The notes below the pieces were generated by a model that saw only the letters and a program-made list of their open reading frames with translations, was not told where the DNA came from and searched no databases. From positions 83,368 to 147,367 of the forward strand of contig CALKOU010000003.1 in NCBI GenBank assembly GCA_938092005.1: 64,000 nucleotides of DNA, read 5' to 3'. The number at the start of each line of letters is the position of its first letter. Within the stretch, counting starts at the first letter, position 1. The DNA is from an uncultured Flavobacteriaceae bacterium (GTDB taxonomy: Bacteria; Bacteroidota; Bacteroidia; Flavobacteriales; Flavobacteriaceae). This document shows positions 1 to 9,739 of this stretch, one piece after another. The translations under genes were made by a program, and so were the position numbers.

Positions 1-45
1 TCAAAACCCTAGTGCAATCACAAGGACGCAATAAAAAAACCAGTA

Positions 46-3000
46 CTATTCTTTAATGATCGGAAAAAGCGTTTGATTACGGGTGCTGTTGTTTGTAATT
101 TTTACAAAATACACCCCATTCGCAAGGGATGTAATGTCTTGTTGTTTCTCCCTGTTAGACCTAATAAGATTACCCATTATGTTGTATATCTCAATCTGTA
201 CATCTTCGTCAGTATCAATATAAAAGATATCTTTTGTTGGGTTAGGATACACGACAGCTTGTATCTCATACACATCATCAATACGTAACGCACATGTATC
301 GCCAACCTCATACTGAAAATACTTGGTCGTCCCAACACCGCCGGGAAATGAAAACTTAGTCCCATAGCTTATTGTCTCTCCCTCCGTAAAACCACTTAAT
401 GTTTTCGTAAAAGTGTTGTTTCCTATATCATCCATAATGGTTTCGCTAAAGGGAAATTCTCTAAACAAATAGGCGGGGGCACCTGTTTTGTCATCATCAA
501 GAAGCTCCACAGTAAACTTAACAGCGTTGCCAATGGTTTCAAACGTAAAATTATACCCAACAGAAAACTGACCCTCTCTTGCTTCTGAAGAATTAAAGGT
601 GCAGTAATAACGTTGGTTTACTGTGATTGATGCAATAGAAGAAATCGTTTCTCCACCATCATTATCGGTAGCTTTGGCCGTGATGTCATACGTACCAATA
701 GCGAGGTTCTCCCAAGAAAATGAATACGGCTGGGAAGCATCTTCACCCAACTTATTGGTGCCTTCAAAAAATTCAACTTTAGCAATGGTTCCATCAAAAT
801 CAGAAGCTGAAACTTCTATTAAAGCTGTATCTCCAGAAACAAAAACAGCACCATTTTCAGGAGCAGTTAAAGACACATTAGGAAGTGAATTGGATCCATT
901 TTGGACATTGACAAACACTTGATCTTTTGAAACATTTGTGCCCTCGGTCAAGGTTAGCTGGAGCTTATAGATACCCTGAAGAAGATTCGAAAGGTTGGTG
1001 GTTAACGATTGATTATTATCAAAACTAATTATCGATGGGCCGTAAACTTGTTCCCACGAGTAGGTTGTGTTTGCAGGGTTTGGAATAACACTTTGAGTTC
1101 CACTAAGCTGAGCTGTAGACGCTGGTATTTCAACCGTAACATTGGCACCCGCCTTTGCTATTAGTGGTGTATAACCTAAAGGGGAATCGTAAGTAAATGT
1201 TAAGTCTCCAAGGTTAAAACCGCCATTAGTAATAGCGACACGAAGAATATGCTCTCCTTCAATCAAATCAATTCCTGTTACCTCAGCAGTTGACCAATTG
1301 TCCCAAGCACCTGTTCCGCTTACATTGATATTTTCACTAACAACTTGGCCGTCTAATTCTAAATGGAAAGGACCGCCACTTGCGTTGGCAGACGCATATC
1401 GATAATTCATTTTGTAAGAACCAGATTGAGATACGTTAACGGTGTACTCTAACCATTCGCCCGCTTCAATCCACCCAATGGTTTTACCTTCGTCATCCAC
1501 AACAGCGTCAACATGTTCATCTGTTCTAAAATTTCCAGTGTCGGCACCGCTGTTTCCAGTAGTCGTGTCGTTATAGGAGACGTCTTGCCCTTTACCACCT
1601 TCAAAATAATCGTAGTTTGCTGTTTCAATGGTTCCTGGAATTTGGAATGGAGTATTCAAGTAGGGCTTTTGTTCACCAACGATTACTGAAATCGTATTAG
1701 ACACTGCAAAACCACTGCTGTTATAAATTTTAGCATAGAAACCATGCACCCCTAAGGTTAGACTTTCGACTGTTGCCGTATAGGGTGCCTCTGTATCTGT
1801 GAAGATCAATCCATCATCTCCAAAAAATGCAACTTTTGTGACGCCAGTTCCTGTAGCCTCAGCCGCAAGGTTAACACTACCTCCATTATAAGCTTCATAA
1901 AAATCAGAGGAAATGGTTCCTGACAAAGCTACATCACGATTAGTAGCCATGGAATGGGCAGGAACAGTTAATGAAAAACCGTCTGAAAAAGCAACTGTAA
2001 TGGGCGCATTAGAATAGTTATGTGCCACATAGGTTACTTCATCATTTTGTTCAAAAGCAGCCGCAATAGGATGATCGGCCGTAATGTCCGTTTTGACCGT
2101 GCCCATAGCTTTCATATTGTGTATCCAATAATAGGTATGCGCATCAGAGATACCAAACTTCAATCCTCTATCGGGATATGAATCATACAACTCTATTGCC
2201 TTGTCAGGATCAACAAATGCAGCGTAGCACCAATACACATCGTGCCATAAATTCGCGTTTTCTTGATTGGACAAAATCCCTGTATTTTGTTGCATTTCGT
2301 TCCATAATTTTTGCACGTACGACGTATTGTGACCCAAGTACAACGAACCGCCATGGATAGGATACAGCTCTATGCCGTAAGCTGCAGCTATATCAGCAGT
2401 CCAAAATGTACCGCTATCATATGAATTACCCCAAACACGAGAAGCAACACTGTAATTATATGTGTCCGAAAAAACACGCTCGTGCATATCGAACCAATAT
2501 TCTTCTACTGCTGTTTGCTCGGTAGTATATAAATAGATACCCAAGTCGCGAATAGCATCGTTTCCAGTAACAGCTCCCCAGTGAATTAATGAGGTATTAA
2601 ACTGCATACTTTCAGAAGTAGACTCCTGATCATTCCCCTGCGGAAAAGTGGCAAATCCATTTGCCCAAGCATGCCCAGCGTAAGGGCTAAAGTTTCGTAA
2701 AAATGGAAAGTCGTCGTCATTTCGATTAGAAGATGCAGCATCTCGAATAAGTGTGTTTACCATGTCGCCCCAATCATCAGCCCAACCTGGTTCAAACTGC
2801 TCAACAAAAGCGGCTGCATGAATAAAATAACCCCAATGGAAATGGTGGTCATTTATATTATTGTCTTGCCCATGACCGGCTGGATAACCAAAAAGTGTTG
2901 ACCACGTATTATTATAATAAAACAAAAAAGCTACCTCACCAGATTCGTAACTTAACCAATCTTCAAGGCGCTCTTTTACAGTTGCAATCATTTTATCTCG

Positions 3001-4170
3001 CGCCTCAATATCACCCGTTTTGTGTGCGATTCGTGCCGTTTGAATAAGACGATTCATCATTTGCCCCTCATTGTATGAATCTGTCCATGAAGCAAGTTCA
3101 TTATTCTCTAACAAATCCACTTTGTTAGCCATAGAAGAAGGGTTAAATGAATTGCTGTAATTCGCCAAATAAGGAAGTGTAGGAAGAACACCATAAAACG
3201 TGTTTTCTACATAAAAAACATTTCCTGCTAACATTTTTAACGCACCTCTAACGGAAGCATAGGTTTCTTTATTTGGTTGTGGAGAATCCGATGCCAAATA
3301 AGTCCATTGGTGTGGTAGTATTCCTTGTAGCATTGTATTGTAACTCCCTTCTTTTACATCTGGAGTAGTTTCGAACGTTGTACGCAATACACTCGTAGAT
3401 TCGTCATAATTCCAACTCACTTTAGTATCCCCTGGAAAAACATATGCGTATTTTTTGTAATCATTAGCAACAGCCGATGCATTTGTATTGCTTTGTGGAA
3501 GCATCACTGCAGACCAATAATTCTTTCCATTTAGTGATGATGTATAAACATTTCCACTTTGTAACCAAGTGCTTCCTGCGGGCGCATACACAGCATAATC
3601 TACACCATCTTGAGCGTTCTCAATAAGAATCATTTCACCAGAAACAGTTGCAGTACCCGCCTTAATTTCAACCATTGCAACATCTGAACTCCCTTTTGTG
3701 AAATACACGAAAGGCATTCCTATACCGCTAGTTGTTGAAAAATAACGTCCATTATTAATCCATTCTATCTTAACAGTCCAATCCGAATGGTCGGCAACAG
3801 TTGCACGAGCACTATTTAAACTCTGAACACCAATATTCAAGGTTTGCTTATCACCCACAACTCCAAAAGGCACATACGTAATACCAATTCCGCTCGTAGT
3901 TGTTCTAAGCGTTAATGGATAGTTAAATAAATTGCTAACATGATCTTCTTTTAAAAGATTTGACCACCAATCATTAGTAGGAACGGGGTTGTTTTGAGCT
4001 AATCCTGAAAGTTGAGGCGAACCAGCAGGGTATGAATTTCTACCTTCAACATCAACTCCTGGAAACGTGTTCGTATAACTCCCGCTTCCAACAACTGTAG
4101 TTTGAGAAAACAATAGAGAAAATGAAAAAAAAGTACTTACTATTGAAAAATATAAAATTTTTAACCGCAT
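46..4170 (-). CDS. Secreted GH81 endo-1,3-beta-glucanase with CBM6 and T9SS sorting tail
   Basis: Very likely an extracellular enzyme cutting beta-1,3-glucans such as laminarin. Residues 1-22 form a signal peptide ending FSLLFSQ. The GH81 region spans about 60-750 and shows the family's PTNDWWSNLL entry motif, DHHFHWGYF near 440 and GNDQESTSES near 513, which carries the candidate catalytic glutamates. An Ig-like segment (about 745-830) is followed by a CBM6-type module (about 843-1000, WIEAGEWLEYTV), a PKD-like stretch, a second Ig-like module (about 1095-1185), an unassigned beta-rich domain (about 1190-1295) and a T9SS tail (YPNPTKDIFYI...NGVYFVKI). At 1374 aa it is much longer than a bare GH81 catalytic unit because of the appended modules. 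It lies alone at the window edge, so a polysaccharide utilization locus to the left can be neither seen nor excluded. GH81 and the sorting tail are firm; the exact substrate is inferred. Confidence 0.93.
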   Translation of the reverse strand: MRLKILYFSIVSTFFSFSLLFSQTTVVGSGSYTNTFPGVDVEGRNSYPAGSPQLSGLAQNNPVPTNDWWSNLLKEDHVSNLFNYPLTLRTTTSGIGITYVPFGVVGDKQTLNIGVQSLNSARATVADHSDWTVKIEWINNGRYFSTTSGIGMPFVYFTKGSSDVAMVEIKAGTATVSGEMILIENAQDGVDYAVYAPAGSTWLQSGNVYTSSLNGKNYWSAVMLPQSNTNASAVANDYKKYAYVFPGDTKVSWNYDESTSVLRTTFETTPDVKEGSYNTMLQGILPHQWTYLASDSPQPNKETYASVRGALKMLAGNVFYVENTFYGVLPTLPYLANYSNSFNPSSMANKVDLLENNELASWTDSYNEGQMMNRLIQTARIAHKTGDIEARDKMIATVKERLEDWLSYESGEVAFLFYYNNTWSTLFGYPAGHGQDNNINDHHFHWGYFIHAAAFVEQFEPGWADDWGDMVNTLIRDAASSNRNDDDFPFLRNFSPYAGHAWANGFATFPQGNDQESTSESMQFNTSLIHWGAVTGNDAIRDLGIYLYTTEQTAVEEYWFDMHERVFSDTYNYSVASRVWGNSYDSGTFWTADIAAAYGIELYPIHGGSLYLGHNTSYVQKLWNEMQQNTGILSNQENANLWHDVYWCYAAFVDPDKAIELYDSYPDRGLKFGISDAHTYYWIHNMKAMGTVKTDITADHPIAAAFEQNDEVTYVAHNYSNAPITVAFSDGFSLTVPAHSMATNRDVALSGTISSDFYEAYNGGSVNLAAEATGTGVTKVAFFGDDGLIFTDTEAPYTATVESLTLGVHGFYAKIYNSSGFAVSNTISVIVGEQKPYLNTPFQIPGTIETANYDYFEGGKGQDVSYNDTTTGNSGADTGNFRTDEHVDAVVDDEGKTIGWIEAGEWLEYTVNVSQSGSYKMNYRYASANASGGPFHLELDGQVVSENINVSGTGAWDNWSTAEVTGIDLIEGEHILRVAITNGGFNLGDLTFTYDSPLGYTPLIAKAGANVTVEIPASTAQLSGTQSVIPNPANTTYSWEQVYGPSIISFDNNQSLTTNLSNLLQGIYKLQLTLTEGTNVSKDQVFVNVQNGSNSLPNVSLTAPENGAVFVSGDTALIEVSASDFDGTIAKVEFFEGTNKLGEDASQPYSFSWENLAIGTYDITAKATDNDGGETISSIASITVNQRYYCTFNSSEAREGQFSVGYNFTFETIGNAVKFTVELLDDDKTGAPAYLFREFPFSETIMDDIGNNTFTKTLSGFTEGETISYGTKFSFPGGVGTTKYFQYEVGDTCALRIDDVYEIQAVVYPNPTKDIFYIDTDEDVQIEIYNIMGNLIRSNREKQQDITSLANGVYFVKITNNSTRNQTLFPIIKE

Positions 4171-4302
4171 AAATTAAGATTATCCACAAATATCATCCAT
4201 AAATTATGCGAAACATAATTTAATTTCCATACATTACCTATACATAGCTTGCTTATCAAAAAATAAATTGGAAGTCTAAATCTTGAGGGTTTTTTATTAA
4301 AA

Positions 4303-4325
4303 ATTCAAATACGAATTATTTGAAT
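4303..4325. promoter_or_regulatory. Inverted repeat, possible operator
   Basis: The arms ATTCAAATA and TATTTGAAT are perfect inverted repeats around a 5-base centre. The repeat lies between the divergent GH81 and HTH genes, about 90 bases before the HTH start. A dimeric regulator, perhaps the adjacent HTH protein, could bind here. This is inference; AT-rich DNA yields such repeats by chance. Confidence 0.35.
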
Positions 4326-4403
4326 CTTTCTTTTTTAAAAAATCTGTTAGTATAAGCATCTAAAAACACTTTTAATTCAATCAATTATTAGTAAATGTGC
4401 TTT

Positions 4404-4411
4404 TACATTTG
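4404..4411 (+). promoter_or_regulatory. -7 promoter box TACATTTG of HTH gene
   Basis: TACATTTG matches the Bacteroidota -7 consensus TAnnTTTG and ends 4 nt before the ATG at 4416. No TTG is found at the matching -33 distance. It overlaps the AAATGT/ACATTT inverted repeat, so autorepression is conceivable. The spacing implies a near-leaderless mRNA. Confidence 0.6.
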
Positions 4412-4415
4412 ATAT

Positions 4416-4697
4416 ATGGATATTCATGACAGATTACGCAGTATGATTGAGGATGAAGGTATGTCGATTTCTAAATTCGAACGCATTGTTGAGGTAGGGC
4501 AGAATTCCGTTTCTACTTGTCTTCGCCGCGAATCAACGATTAGCCATACTGTACTACAAGGTATTTGCAAACATTTTCCCAACCAAAGTATTGAATGGAT
4601 TCTTACTGGAAAGGAATCCAATAACGAAGAAGTGAAAAAAAATATTAAAAGGCTAATGAAACAAATTGAGGCAGAGCTCAAGAATATTAGTCATTAA
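4416..4697 (+). CDS. Small helix-turn-helix (XRE/CI-like) regulator
   Basis: A 93-aa protein consisting of one helix-turn-helix unit (about 3-65) and a charged helical tail. ISKFERIVEVGQNSVSTCLRR reads as helices 2-3 of a CI/XRE-type fold, and WILTGKES is the tail motif common in Bacteroidota repressors of this type. There is no signal peptide or ligand domain, so it probably acts as a cytoplasmic DNA-binding dimer. Its 3' end overlaps the convergent hisS gene by 11 bp. The target is unknown; its own promoter or the divergent GH81 gene are the nearest candidates. Confidence 0.8.
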   Translation: MDIHDRLRSMIEDEGMSISKFERIVEVGQNSVSTCLRRESTISHTVLQGICKHFPNQSIEWILTGKESNNEEVKKNIKRLMKQIEAELKNISH

Positions 4698-6057
4698 GCG
4701 CAGCTTTAGAAAAGCTTGCCAACGGAATTTCATTGGTTGTGCCTGCTTGCATATTTTTTAATGACACCACAGCCTTTTGCTGCTCTTCATCGCCATACAA
4801 AATCACCCAAGGTGCCATAACTTGGTTAGCATACTGCATTTGTTTCTTAAGCTTGTGGTGGGTTGGATAGCAATTTATACGAATTCCTTCATCACGCCAT
4901 TTTAACAAATAGGGCACCAAATCTTGCATTGCTTCGTCACCAAAATTTAGAACCACGATATCAACAGCTTGTTGAAGGGATTGAGGAAATAGATCGAGTT
5001 CTTCTAGTACCATGCACAGCCGATCTAAACCAAAAGATATGCCCAAACCGTTCATATCCCGTAACCCAAAAACAGCAGTCAAGTCGTCATAACGACCACC
5101 AGCACCAATAGACCCCATGGAAACCGTTTGAGGCGGTGCAACTTCAAAAATAATACCTGTATAATAATTTAACCCACGTGCTAAGGTCAAATCAAAAGAA
5201 AGATGACTCACTTTAAGTGGGCACACAAAAGACAACACCATTCGTAAGTGATGGATACCCGCAATTGCTTTTGGGTGAGCCTCTAAAATGTTTTCCAGTT
5301 GATCAAGTTGCGATGTTATATCTCCAGATAATTGAAGCAAAGGAGTTAAGCGTGCAAGAGCTGCATCGCTAAAGCCTTTGTTGCGGAGTTCATCGAAAAC
5401 GCCCTCAGTACCGATTTTGTCAAGCTTATCAAGAGCCACTGTAAAATCCACCAAACGCTCTGGTGCATCTAAAAAGGCAGCGATACCTGCTAAGATACCT
5501 CGATGATTGATGCGAATAGTTGCACCCATGAGGGAAAGCGTATCAAAAACATTATCAAAAAGTTGGATACACTCTGCTTCAAGCAATGGACTTATAGCAC
5601 CTACAACATCCGCATCGCACTGGGTAAATTCTTGAAATCGACCGCGCTGTGGACGATCAGCGCGCCATACAGATTGAATTTGATAGCGTTTAAAAGGAAA
5701 TGTAATCTCATTTTGATGTTGCACCACAAACCGAGCAAAGGGCACTGTTAGATCGTAGCGAAGTGCTTTCTCAGAAACAGATTGCGTAAAAGCACCTAGT
5801 TTATTTTCCTCTAGCGCAGCTATATTCGCCTTTTTTACTTTCTCACCTGAATTCAGAATATGAAACATAAGACGGTCACCTTCTTCACCATATTTCCCTT
5901 GTAAGGTAGATGACTTTTCCATAGCGGGTGTTTGTATCGGTAAAAAGCCGAAACGTTCAAATTGTGAACGAATCATATCCGTTACATACGTACGCTTTGC
6001 AACGTCAACAGGAAGAAAATCTCGGGTTCCCTTTGGAATGCTGGGTTTCTGAGCCAT
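4687..6057 (-). CDS. hisS: Histidine--tRNA ligase
   Basis: Charges tRNA-His with histidine in the cytoplasm. The 456-aa protein has class II synthetase motifs: the motif 2 region VWRADRPQRGRFQEFTQCDAD near 130-155, the histidine-specific LARGLNYYTG, and GGRYDDL followed by a motif 3 segment (GLGISFGLDRL). A C-terminal anticodon-binding domain starts near 360. Length and order fit the family. The start is the ATG at 6057 (MAQKPSIPKGTRDFLP). The rplI terminator separates it from the upstream ribosomal operon, so it should have its own promoter; GATATTTG just upstream is a near match to the -7 consensus. Confidence 0.97.
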   Translation of the reverse strand: MAQKPSIPKGTRDFLPVDVAKRTYVTDMIRSQFERFGFLPIQTPAMEKSSTLQGKYGEEGDRLMFHILNSGEKVKKANIAALEENKLGAFTQSVSEKALRYDLTVPFARFVVQHQNEITFPFKRYQIQSVWRADRPQRGRFQEFTQCDADVVGAISPLLEAECIQLFDNVFDTLSLMGATIRINHRGILAGIAAFLDAPERLVDFTVALDKLDKIGTEGVFDELRNKGFSDAALARLTPLLQLSGDITSQLDQLENILEAHPKAIAGIHHLRMVLSFVCPLKVSHLSFDLTLARGLNYYTGIIFEVAPPQTVSMGSIGAGGRYDDLTAVFGLRDMNGLGISFGLDRLCMVLEELDLFPQSLQQAVDIVVLNFGDEAMQDLVPYLLKWRDEGIRINCYPTHHKLKKQMQYANQVMAPWVILYGDEEQQKAVVSLKNMQAGTTNEIPLASFSKAALND

Positions 6058-6090
6058 GGTATCAATTTCTACAAATATCTTATTTTAAAT

Positions 6091-6115
6091 AAAAAAAGCC
6101 GCAAAAGCGGCTTTC
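6091..6115 (-). terminator. Intrinsic terminator of rpsF-rpsR-rplI
   Basis: AAAGCCGC-AAAA-GCGGCTTT forms a perfect 8-bp stem. On the minus strand it is followed by a run of T residues (the A7 tract at 6091-6097 on the plus strand). It sits just after rplI and before hisS, so it ends the ribosomal operon. Confidence 0.85.
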
Positions 6116-6136
6116 TGTTTTGTTTTTGAGAAAGTT

Positions 6137-6595
6137 TTATTTTTCCTCAGCTGCTTTTGTGATTTCAAAATCCAAATCAGCAAACACCTCGCGGTGAAGT
6201 CTTATAGAAGCCGTGTGTTTACCTAGGGTCTTAGCAGATCCTCCTGGTAATTTAATAGCTTTTCGCTCAATGGACTGACCTGCTTTTTTTAGAGATGCTT
6301 CTAAATCGATGGTTCCAACAGAACCAAATAATTTATTTCCAGCACCTGCTTTAGCTTCAATTTTAATTTCCAATTTGGCTAATGCTTTGGCTTGTTTTTG
6401 CGCATCTTCAACAAGCTTTTGCTCTTTGAAAGCACGTTGTCTTAAATTTTCAGCCAACACTTTTTTTGCAGATGATGTTGCCATCACTGCTAAACCGTTT
6501 GGAATTAAAAAGTTTCTGCCGTAGCCGTTCTTTACCGAAACGATATCGTCTTTGAACCCTAGGTTCTCAACATCTTGTTTTAAAATAAGTTCCAT
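6137..6595 (-). CDS. rplI: 50S ribosomal protein bL9
   Basis: Structural protein of the large ribosomal subunit that binds 23S rRNA near the L1 stalk. The N-terminal signature MELILKQDVENLGFKDDIV...NGYGRNFLIP is diagnostic; a long charged helix (about 45-80) links it to the C-terminal domain. At 152 aa it is normal length. It is the last gene of the rpsF-rpsR-rplI operon, 5 bases after rpsR, and is followed by a strong terminator. Confidence 0.97.
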   Translation of the reverse strand: MELILKQDVENLGFKDDIVSVKNGYGRNFLIPNGLAVMATSSAKKVLAENLRQRAFKEQKLVEDAQKQAKALAKLEIKIEAKAGAGNKLFGSVGTIDLEASLKKAGQSIERKAIKLPGGSAKTLGKHTASIRLHREVFADLDFEITKAAEEK

Positions 6596-6600
6596 GGCAA

Positions 6601-6894
6601 TTATTTTAGCATATCGGCTACATACGGCATAAGCGCCAAGTGGCGCGCACGCTTAACAGAAACCGATAGTTTACGTTGGTATTTTAGTGATGTTCCCGTA
6701 AGACGACGCGGTAAAATTTTACCTTGCTCGTTAACGAATTTCAATAAAAAGTCTGCGTCTTTATAATCAATATATTTGATACCTGACTTCTTAAAACGAC
6801 AGTACTTTTTGGCTTTTGTCGTTTCAATATCCAACGGAGTTAGATACCGAATTTCACCTTGCTTTCCGCCTTTGCTTTCTTGTTCTATTGACAT
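6601..6894 (-). CDS. rpsR: 30S ribosomal protein bS18
   Basis: Small-subunit protein that pairs with bS6 on the platform of the 30S subunit. The core (about 25-97) contains [19 protein letters not shown] and [30 protein letters not shown], typical of bS18. The N-terminus is extended by about 15 acidic/polar residues, as is usual in Bacteroidota. It lies 3 bases after rpsF, hence is co-transcribed. Confidence 0.97.
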   Translation of the reverse strand: MSIEQESKGGKQGEIRYLTPLDIETTKAKKYCRFKKSGIKYIDYKDADFLLKFVNEQGKILPRRLTGTSLKYQRKLSVSVKRARHLALMPYVADMLK

Positions 6895-6897
6895 AAT

Positions 6898-7236
6898 TTA
6901 AGCTTTTTCAGTTAAACGTTCTCTTCTCTTAACAGCCCAAGCCTCTGCGTGCTTGTCTAACTTAACCGTTAAATAACGCATAACACGCTCGTCACGGCGG
7001 AATTCGATTTCAAAAGGGTTGATGGCTTCACCATCTAATTTGAAATCAAACAAGTGGTAAAAACCACTTTTTTTGTTTTGAATTGGATAGGCGAACTTTT
7101 TCAAGCCCCAGTCCTCTTTGGCGATAATTTCGCCACCGCGAGACGTGATAAACGTCTCGTACTTTTCTACTGCTTCCTTTACCTGATCATCAGATAAAAC
7201 GGGATTCAATATGAAAACAGTTTCGTAATGGTTCAT
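6898..7236 (-). CDS. rpsF: 30S ribosomal protein bS6
   Basis: Small-subunit platform protein, partner of bS18. The sequence MNHYETVFILNPVLSDDQVKEAV, the WGLKKFAYPI strand and FEIEFRRDERVMRYL are characteristic. At 112 aa it is normal length without an acidic tail. It is the first gene of the operon, with a good consensus promoter 23 bases upstream. Confidence 0.97.
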   Translation of the reverse strand: MNHYETVFILNPVLSDDQVKEAVEKYETFITSRGGEIIAKEDWGLKKFAYPIQNKKSGFYHLFDFKLDGEAINPFEIEFRRDERVMRYLTVKLDKHAEAWAVKRRERLTEKA

Positions 7237-7258
7237 ATATTGTTTTTTAATTGGGCAG

Positions 7259-7288
7259 CGAAAATACGGATTTTCTTGCGTTCAACAA
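7259..7288 (-). promoter_or_regulatory. Promoter of rpsF operon
   Basis: On the minus strand TTG (7286-7288), exactly 19 bases, then TATTTTCG (7259-7266), one mismatch from TAnnTTTG. Position and spacing fit the Bacteroidota vegetative promoter, and it lies directly before rpsF. Confidence 0.7.
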
Positions 7289-7303
7289 ACATAGTCGCTA
7301 CAA

Positions 7304-9739
7304 TTATTGTGGGTCAACGTCCACAGCAACTTTCACTTGACTAAACGAACCCACCATAGCAAAGCTTTTCAACAGGGATTCTAAGCGGTTTTTGGCTGCT
7401 GACTGTGAAGCATTGAGTGGTAACTTAATGAGGATGTGTAGAATGTAAAAGTTACGAACGCGACCAACCACTGGAGCAACAGGTCCAAGCACATTTGGAA
7501 AACGTTCTACCAATCCCTTCTTCAACCAATCGCTAGCCGTAATGAGCGAAGACATGTTTTTGTGTTTCAATTCAATTCGCATCATGCGCACAAAGGGCGG
7601 ATAACCAAACTGTTTTCGTTGTTCGATTTGTATATCAAAGAATGCAGGAAAGTCGTAATTGCGAACAAGACCTAGCACTGGATGTTGGGGCTGGAACGTT
7701 TGGATCAACACCTTGCTTTTATCCCCCAGTCTTCCTGCCCTGCCCGCAACTTGAGTCAACACCTGAAAAGCACGTTCGTGTGCTCTAAAATCGGGAAAGT
7801 GAAGAAAATTATCAGCCGAAATCACCCCCACAAGCGTTACCTGCTTAAAATCCAACCCTTTAGTAATCATTTGGGTTCCAATCAAGATATCTATTTCTTG
7901 ACGTGCAAAGGCATTGATTAACTTTTGATGGGCATTCTTTTTGCGTGTAGTATCCAAGTCCATGCGGCCGATACGTGCCGAGGGAAACAACGCTTGAACT
8001 TCTTCCTCCAGTTGCTGCGTTCCCAAACCCTGTGTTTGCGGCGCAAGGGTCCCACAGGCAACGCAAGCCGCTGTGTACTGATCCATATAGCCACAATAAT
8101 GACAACGCAATTCCTTAGTGACCTGATGATAGGTCAAACTTACATCGCAGCTTGGGCATTGCGGTACGTGCGCACACTGACGACATTCGATAAACGAGGC
8201 ATAGCCACGACGATTCTGAAAAAGGAGCACTTGCTTTGAAGCGCGTAAGGTTTCTTGAATGGCTTGTACAAGGGGTTGAGCCAAATGCCCGCTCATTTGT
8301 TTTTTACGATGTGCTTCAGCCAAATCTACATATGTTATTTCGGGAAGTTGCGCATCTTGATACCGTTGCGTAAGTGAAACAAGCCCATACTTACCAGATT
8401 GTGCATGTGCATAGCTTTCAATTGAAGGGGTTGCCGAACCCAAAATCACCTTTGCGTGATGCTTATGCGCCAATACCATGGCAGCATCTCGAGCGTGGTA
8501 TCGTGGTGTAGCTTCAAATTGCTTGTAAGACATTTCGTGAGATTCGTCCACTACTACCAATCCAAGTTCTTGATACGGTAACAAAACAGCCGAACGCGCT
8601 CCCAATACCAGGCGTGCCGTTGTTTTGTTTGTCAAAATTTTATCCCAAGTTTCAGCACGTTCTTGTGGACTGTATTTGGAATGATACACCACCAATTGTT
8701 TTCCAAAATATGTGTACAATCGCTGCATCAACTGTGTTGTTAGTCCTATTTCGGGAACTAAAAACAAGACCTGTTTTCCTTTTGCTAACTGTTGTGAAAT
8801 AAGGTGCATATACACCTCTGTTTTTCCCGAACCCGTTACTCCGTGGAGCAAGACCACATTTTTTTCTTTCCAGTATTGTTTAATAGCTGATGTTGCTTGA
8901 AGTTGATGAGAACTTAGTGCCGTTAAGGACTCATCTGCTGAAAGCTTTGGCGGCAAACGATCTATTATGCGTTGATGCTTTGTTAAAACATGATGTTTAA
9001 TTAACGTGTTTAGCGATGATGAGCTAACTGATTCAAGCTTAACAAAGTCAGCCTTAATTACCGGTGTTTTTTGTTGCAAGAAAGTTAATAAGGTTTGGTA
9101 TTGTTTGGGTTTTGATGAAAAATCTTCCAAGGTCTTTTTCAACGTATCATCATCATATATATTTTCATGAAGCCTGATTTCAGTTTGTTGCTTGGGTGCG
9201 TATTTGGCGTAAACCGCTTCTTTTAACGAAACACAACCAGAGGCTACCAATTCTTTAATAATACCATAGGGGTTTTTTATCGAGATTAGCTGTTGAATCT
9301 GTGCGATTGAATACGTGCTATTATGGTTTAATTGGTGCAGCAATGAAGACGCCTTTTGGGATAATGATTGTGGCACTCTATCCCATTGATGGGTTGCCAT
9401 TTCGGTTTCACTTTCGAGTAGCATAACGGAAGGCACCGCTGTTCGTGCTACCAATCCAATTGGCGCTTGGTAATAGTCTGCAATCCAATGTAAAAAATCC
9501 AATTGTTTGTGACTTAGGACCGCCTTTTCGTCAATAATACTGTCTATCTGTTTGGGCACATAGGTTTTGGGTGGCGTTTGATGTACGTGCCATGAAATGG
9601 CAGTATATTTTTTGCGTTTTCCAAATGGGACAATAATGCGCATCCCTGGCTGAATAACAGCTGCCTCAGCAGGTGTTATGACATAGGTAAACGTTTCTTT
9701 TAGGGGTAATGGAAGAATAACATCTAGAAAAAACGGCAT
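7304..9739 (-). CDS. priA: Primosomal replication protein PriA (helicase)
   Basis: A superfamily 2 DNA helicase that restarts stalled replication forks by loading the primosome. The 811-aa protein has an N-terminal fork-binding domain (1-110), Walker A GVTGSGKTEVYMHL (about 302), the DEAH-like box VVDESHE (about 398), a zinc-binding cysteine cluster (CRQC, CPSC, CHYC, CVAC; about 510-560) and C-terminal helicase motifs (QVAGRAGR about 665). Its ATG overlaps the stop of the upstream yihY gene (TAATG), so the two are translationally linked. Confidence 0.96.
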   Translation of the reverse strand: MPFFLDVILPLPLKETFTYVITPAEAAVIQPGMRIIVPFGKRKKYTAISWHVHQTPPKTYVPKQIDSIIDEKAVLSHKQLDFLHWIADYYQAPIGLVARTAVPSVMLLESETEMATHQWDRVPQSLSQKASSLLHQLNHNSTYSIAQIQQLISIKNPYGIIKELVASGCVSLKEAVYAKYAPKQQTEIRLHENIYDDDTLKKTLEDFSSKPKQYQTLLTFLQQKTPVIKADFVKLESVSSSSLNTLIKHHVLTKHQRIIDRLPPKLSADESLTALSSHQLQATSAIKQYWKEKNVVLLHGVTGSGKTEVYMHLISQQLAKGKQVLFLVPEIGLTTQLMQRLYTYFGKQLVVYHSKYSPQERAETWDKILTNKTTARLVLGARSAVLLPYQELGLVVVDESHEMSYKQFEATPRYHARDAAMVLAHKHHAKVILGSATPSIESYAHAQSGKYGLVSLTQRYQDAQLPEITYVDLAEAHRKKQMSGHLAQPLVQAIQETLRASKQVLLFQNRRGYASFIECRQCAHVPQCPSCDVSLTYHQVTKELRCHYCGYMDQYTAACVACGTLAPQTQGLGTQQLEEEVQALFPSARIGRMDLDTTRKKNAHQKLINAFARQEIDILIGTQMITKGLDFKQVTLVGVISADNFLHFPDFRAHERAFQVLTQVAGRAGRLGDKSKVLIQTFQPQHPVLGLVRNYDFPAFFDIQIEQRKQFGYPPFVRMMRIELKHKNMSSLITASDWLKKGLVERFPNVLGPVAPVVGRVRNFYILHILIKLPLNASQSAAKNRLESLLKSFAMVGSFSQVKVAVDVDPQ

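Larger units (their letters stand above)
4171..4415. other. Intergenic region between GH81 gene and HTH gene
   Basis: This 245-base AT-rich gap separates divergent genes. It holds a perfect 9-bp inverted repeat (ATTCAAATA, 5-base loop, TATTTGAAT) at 4303-4325, a shorter AAATGT/ACATTT repeat at 4393-4410, and the -7 box of the HTH gene. I see no further coding potential and no clear GH81 promoter. Confidence 0.6.

Noticed and set aside
4281-4297. GAGGGTTTTTTATT stretch as a terminator
   Set aside because: The right arm and T run resemble a terminator, but no complementary left arm is present.
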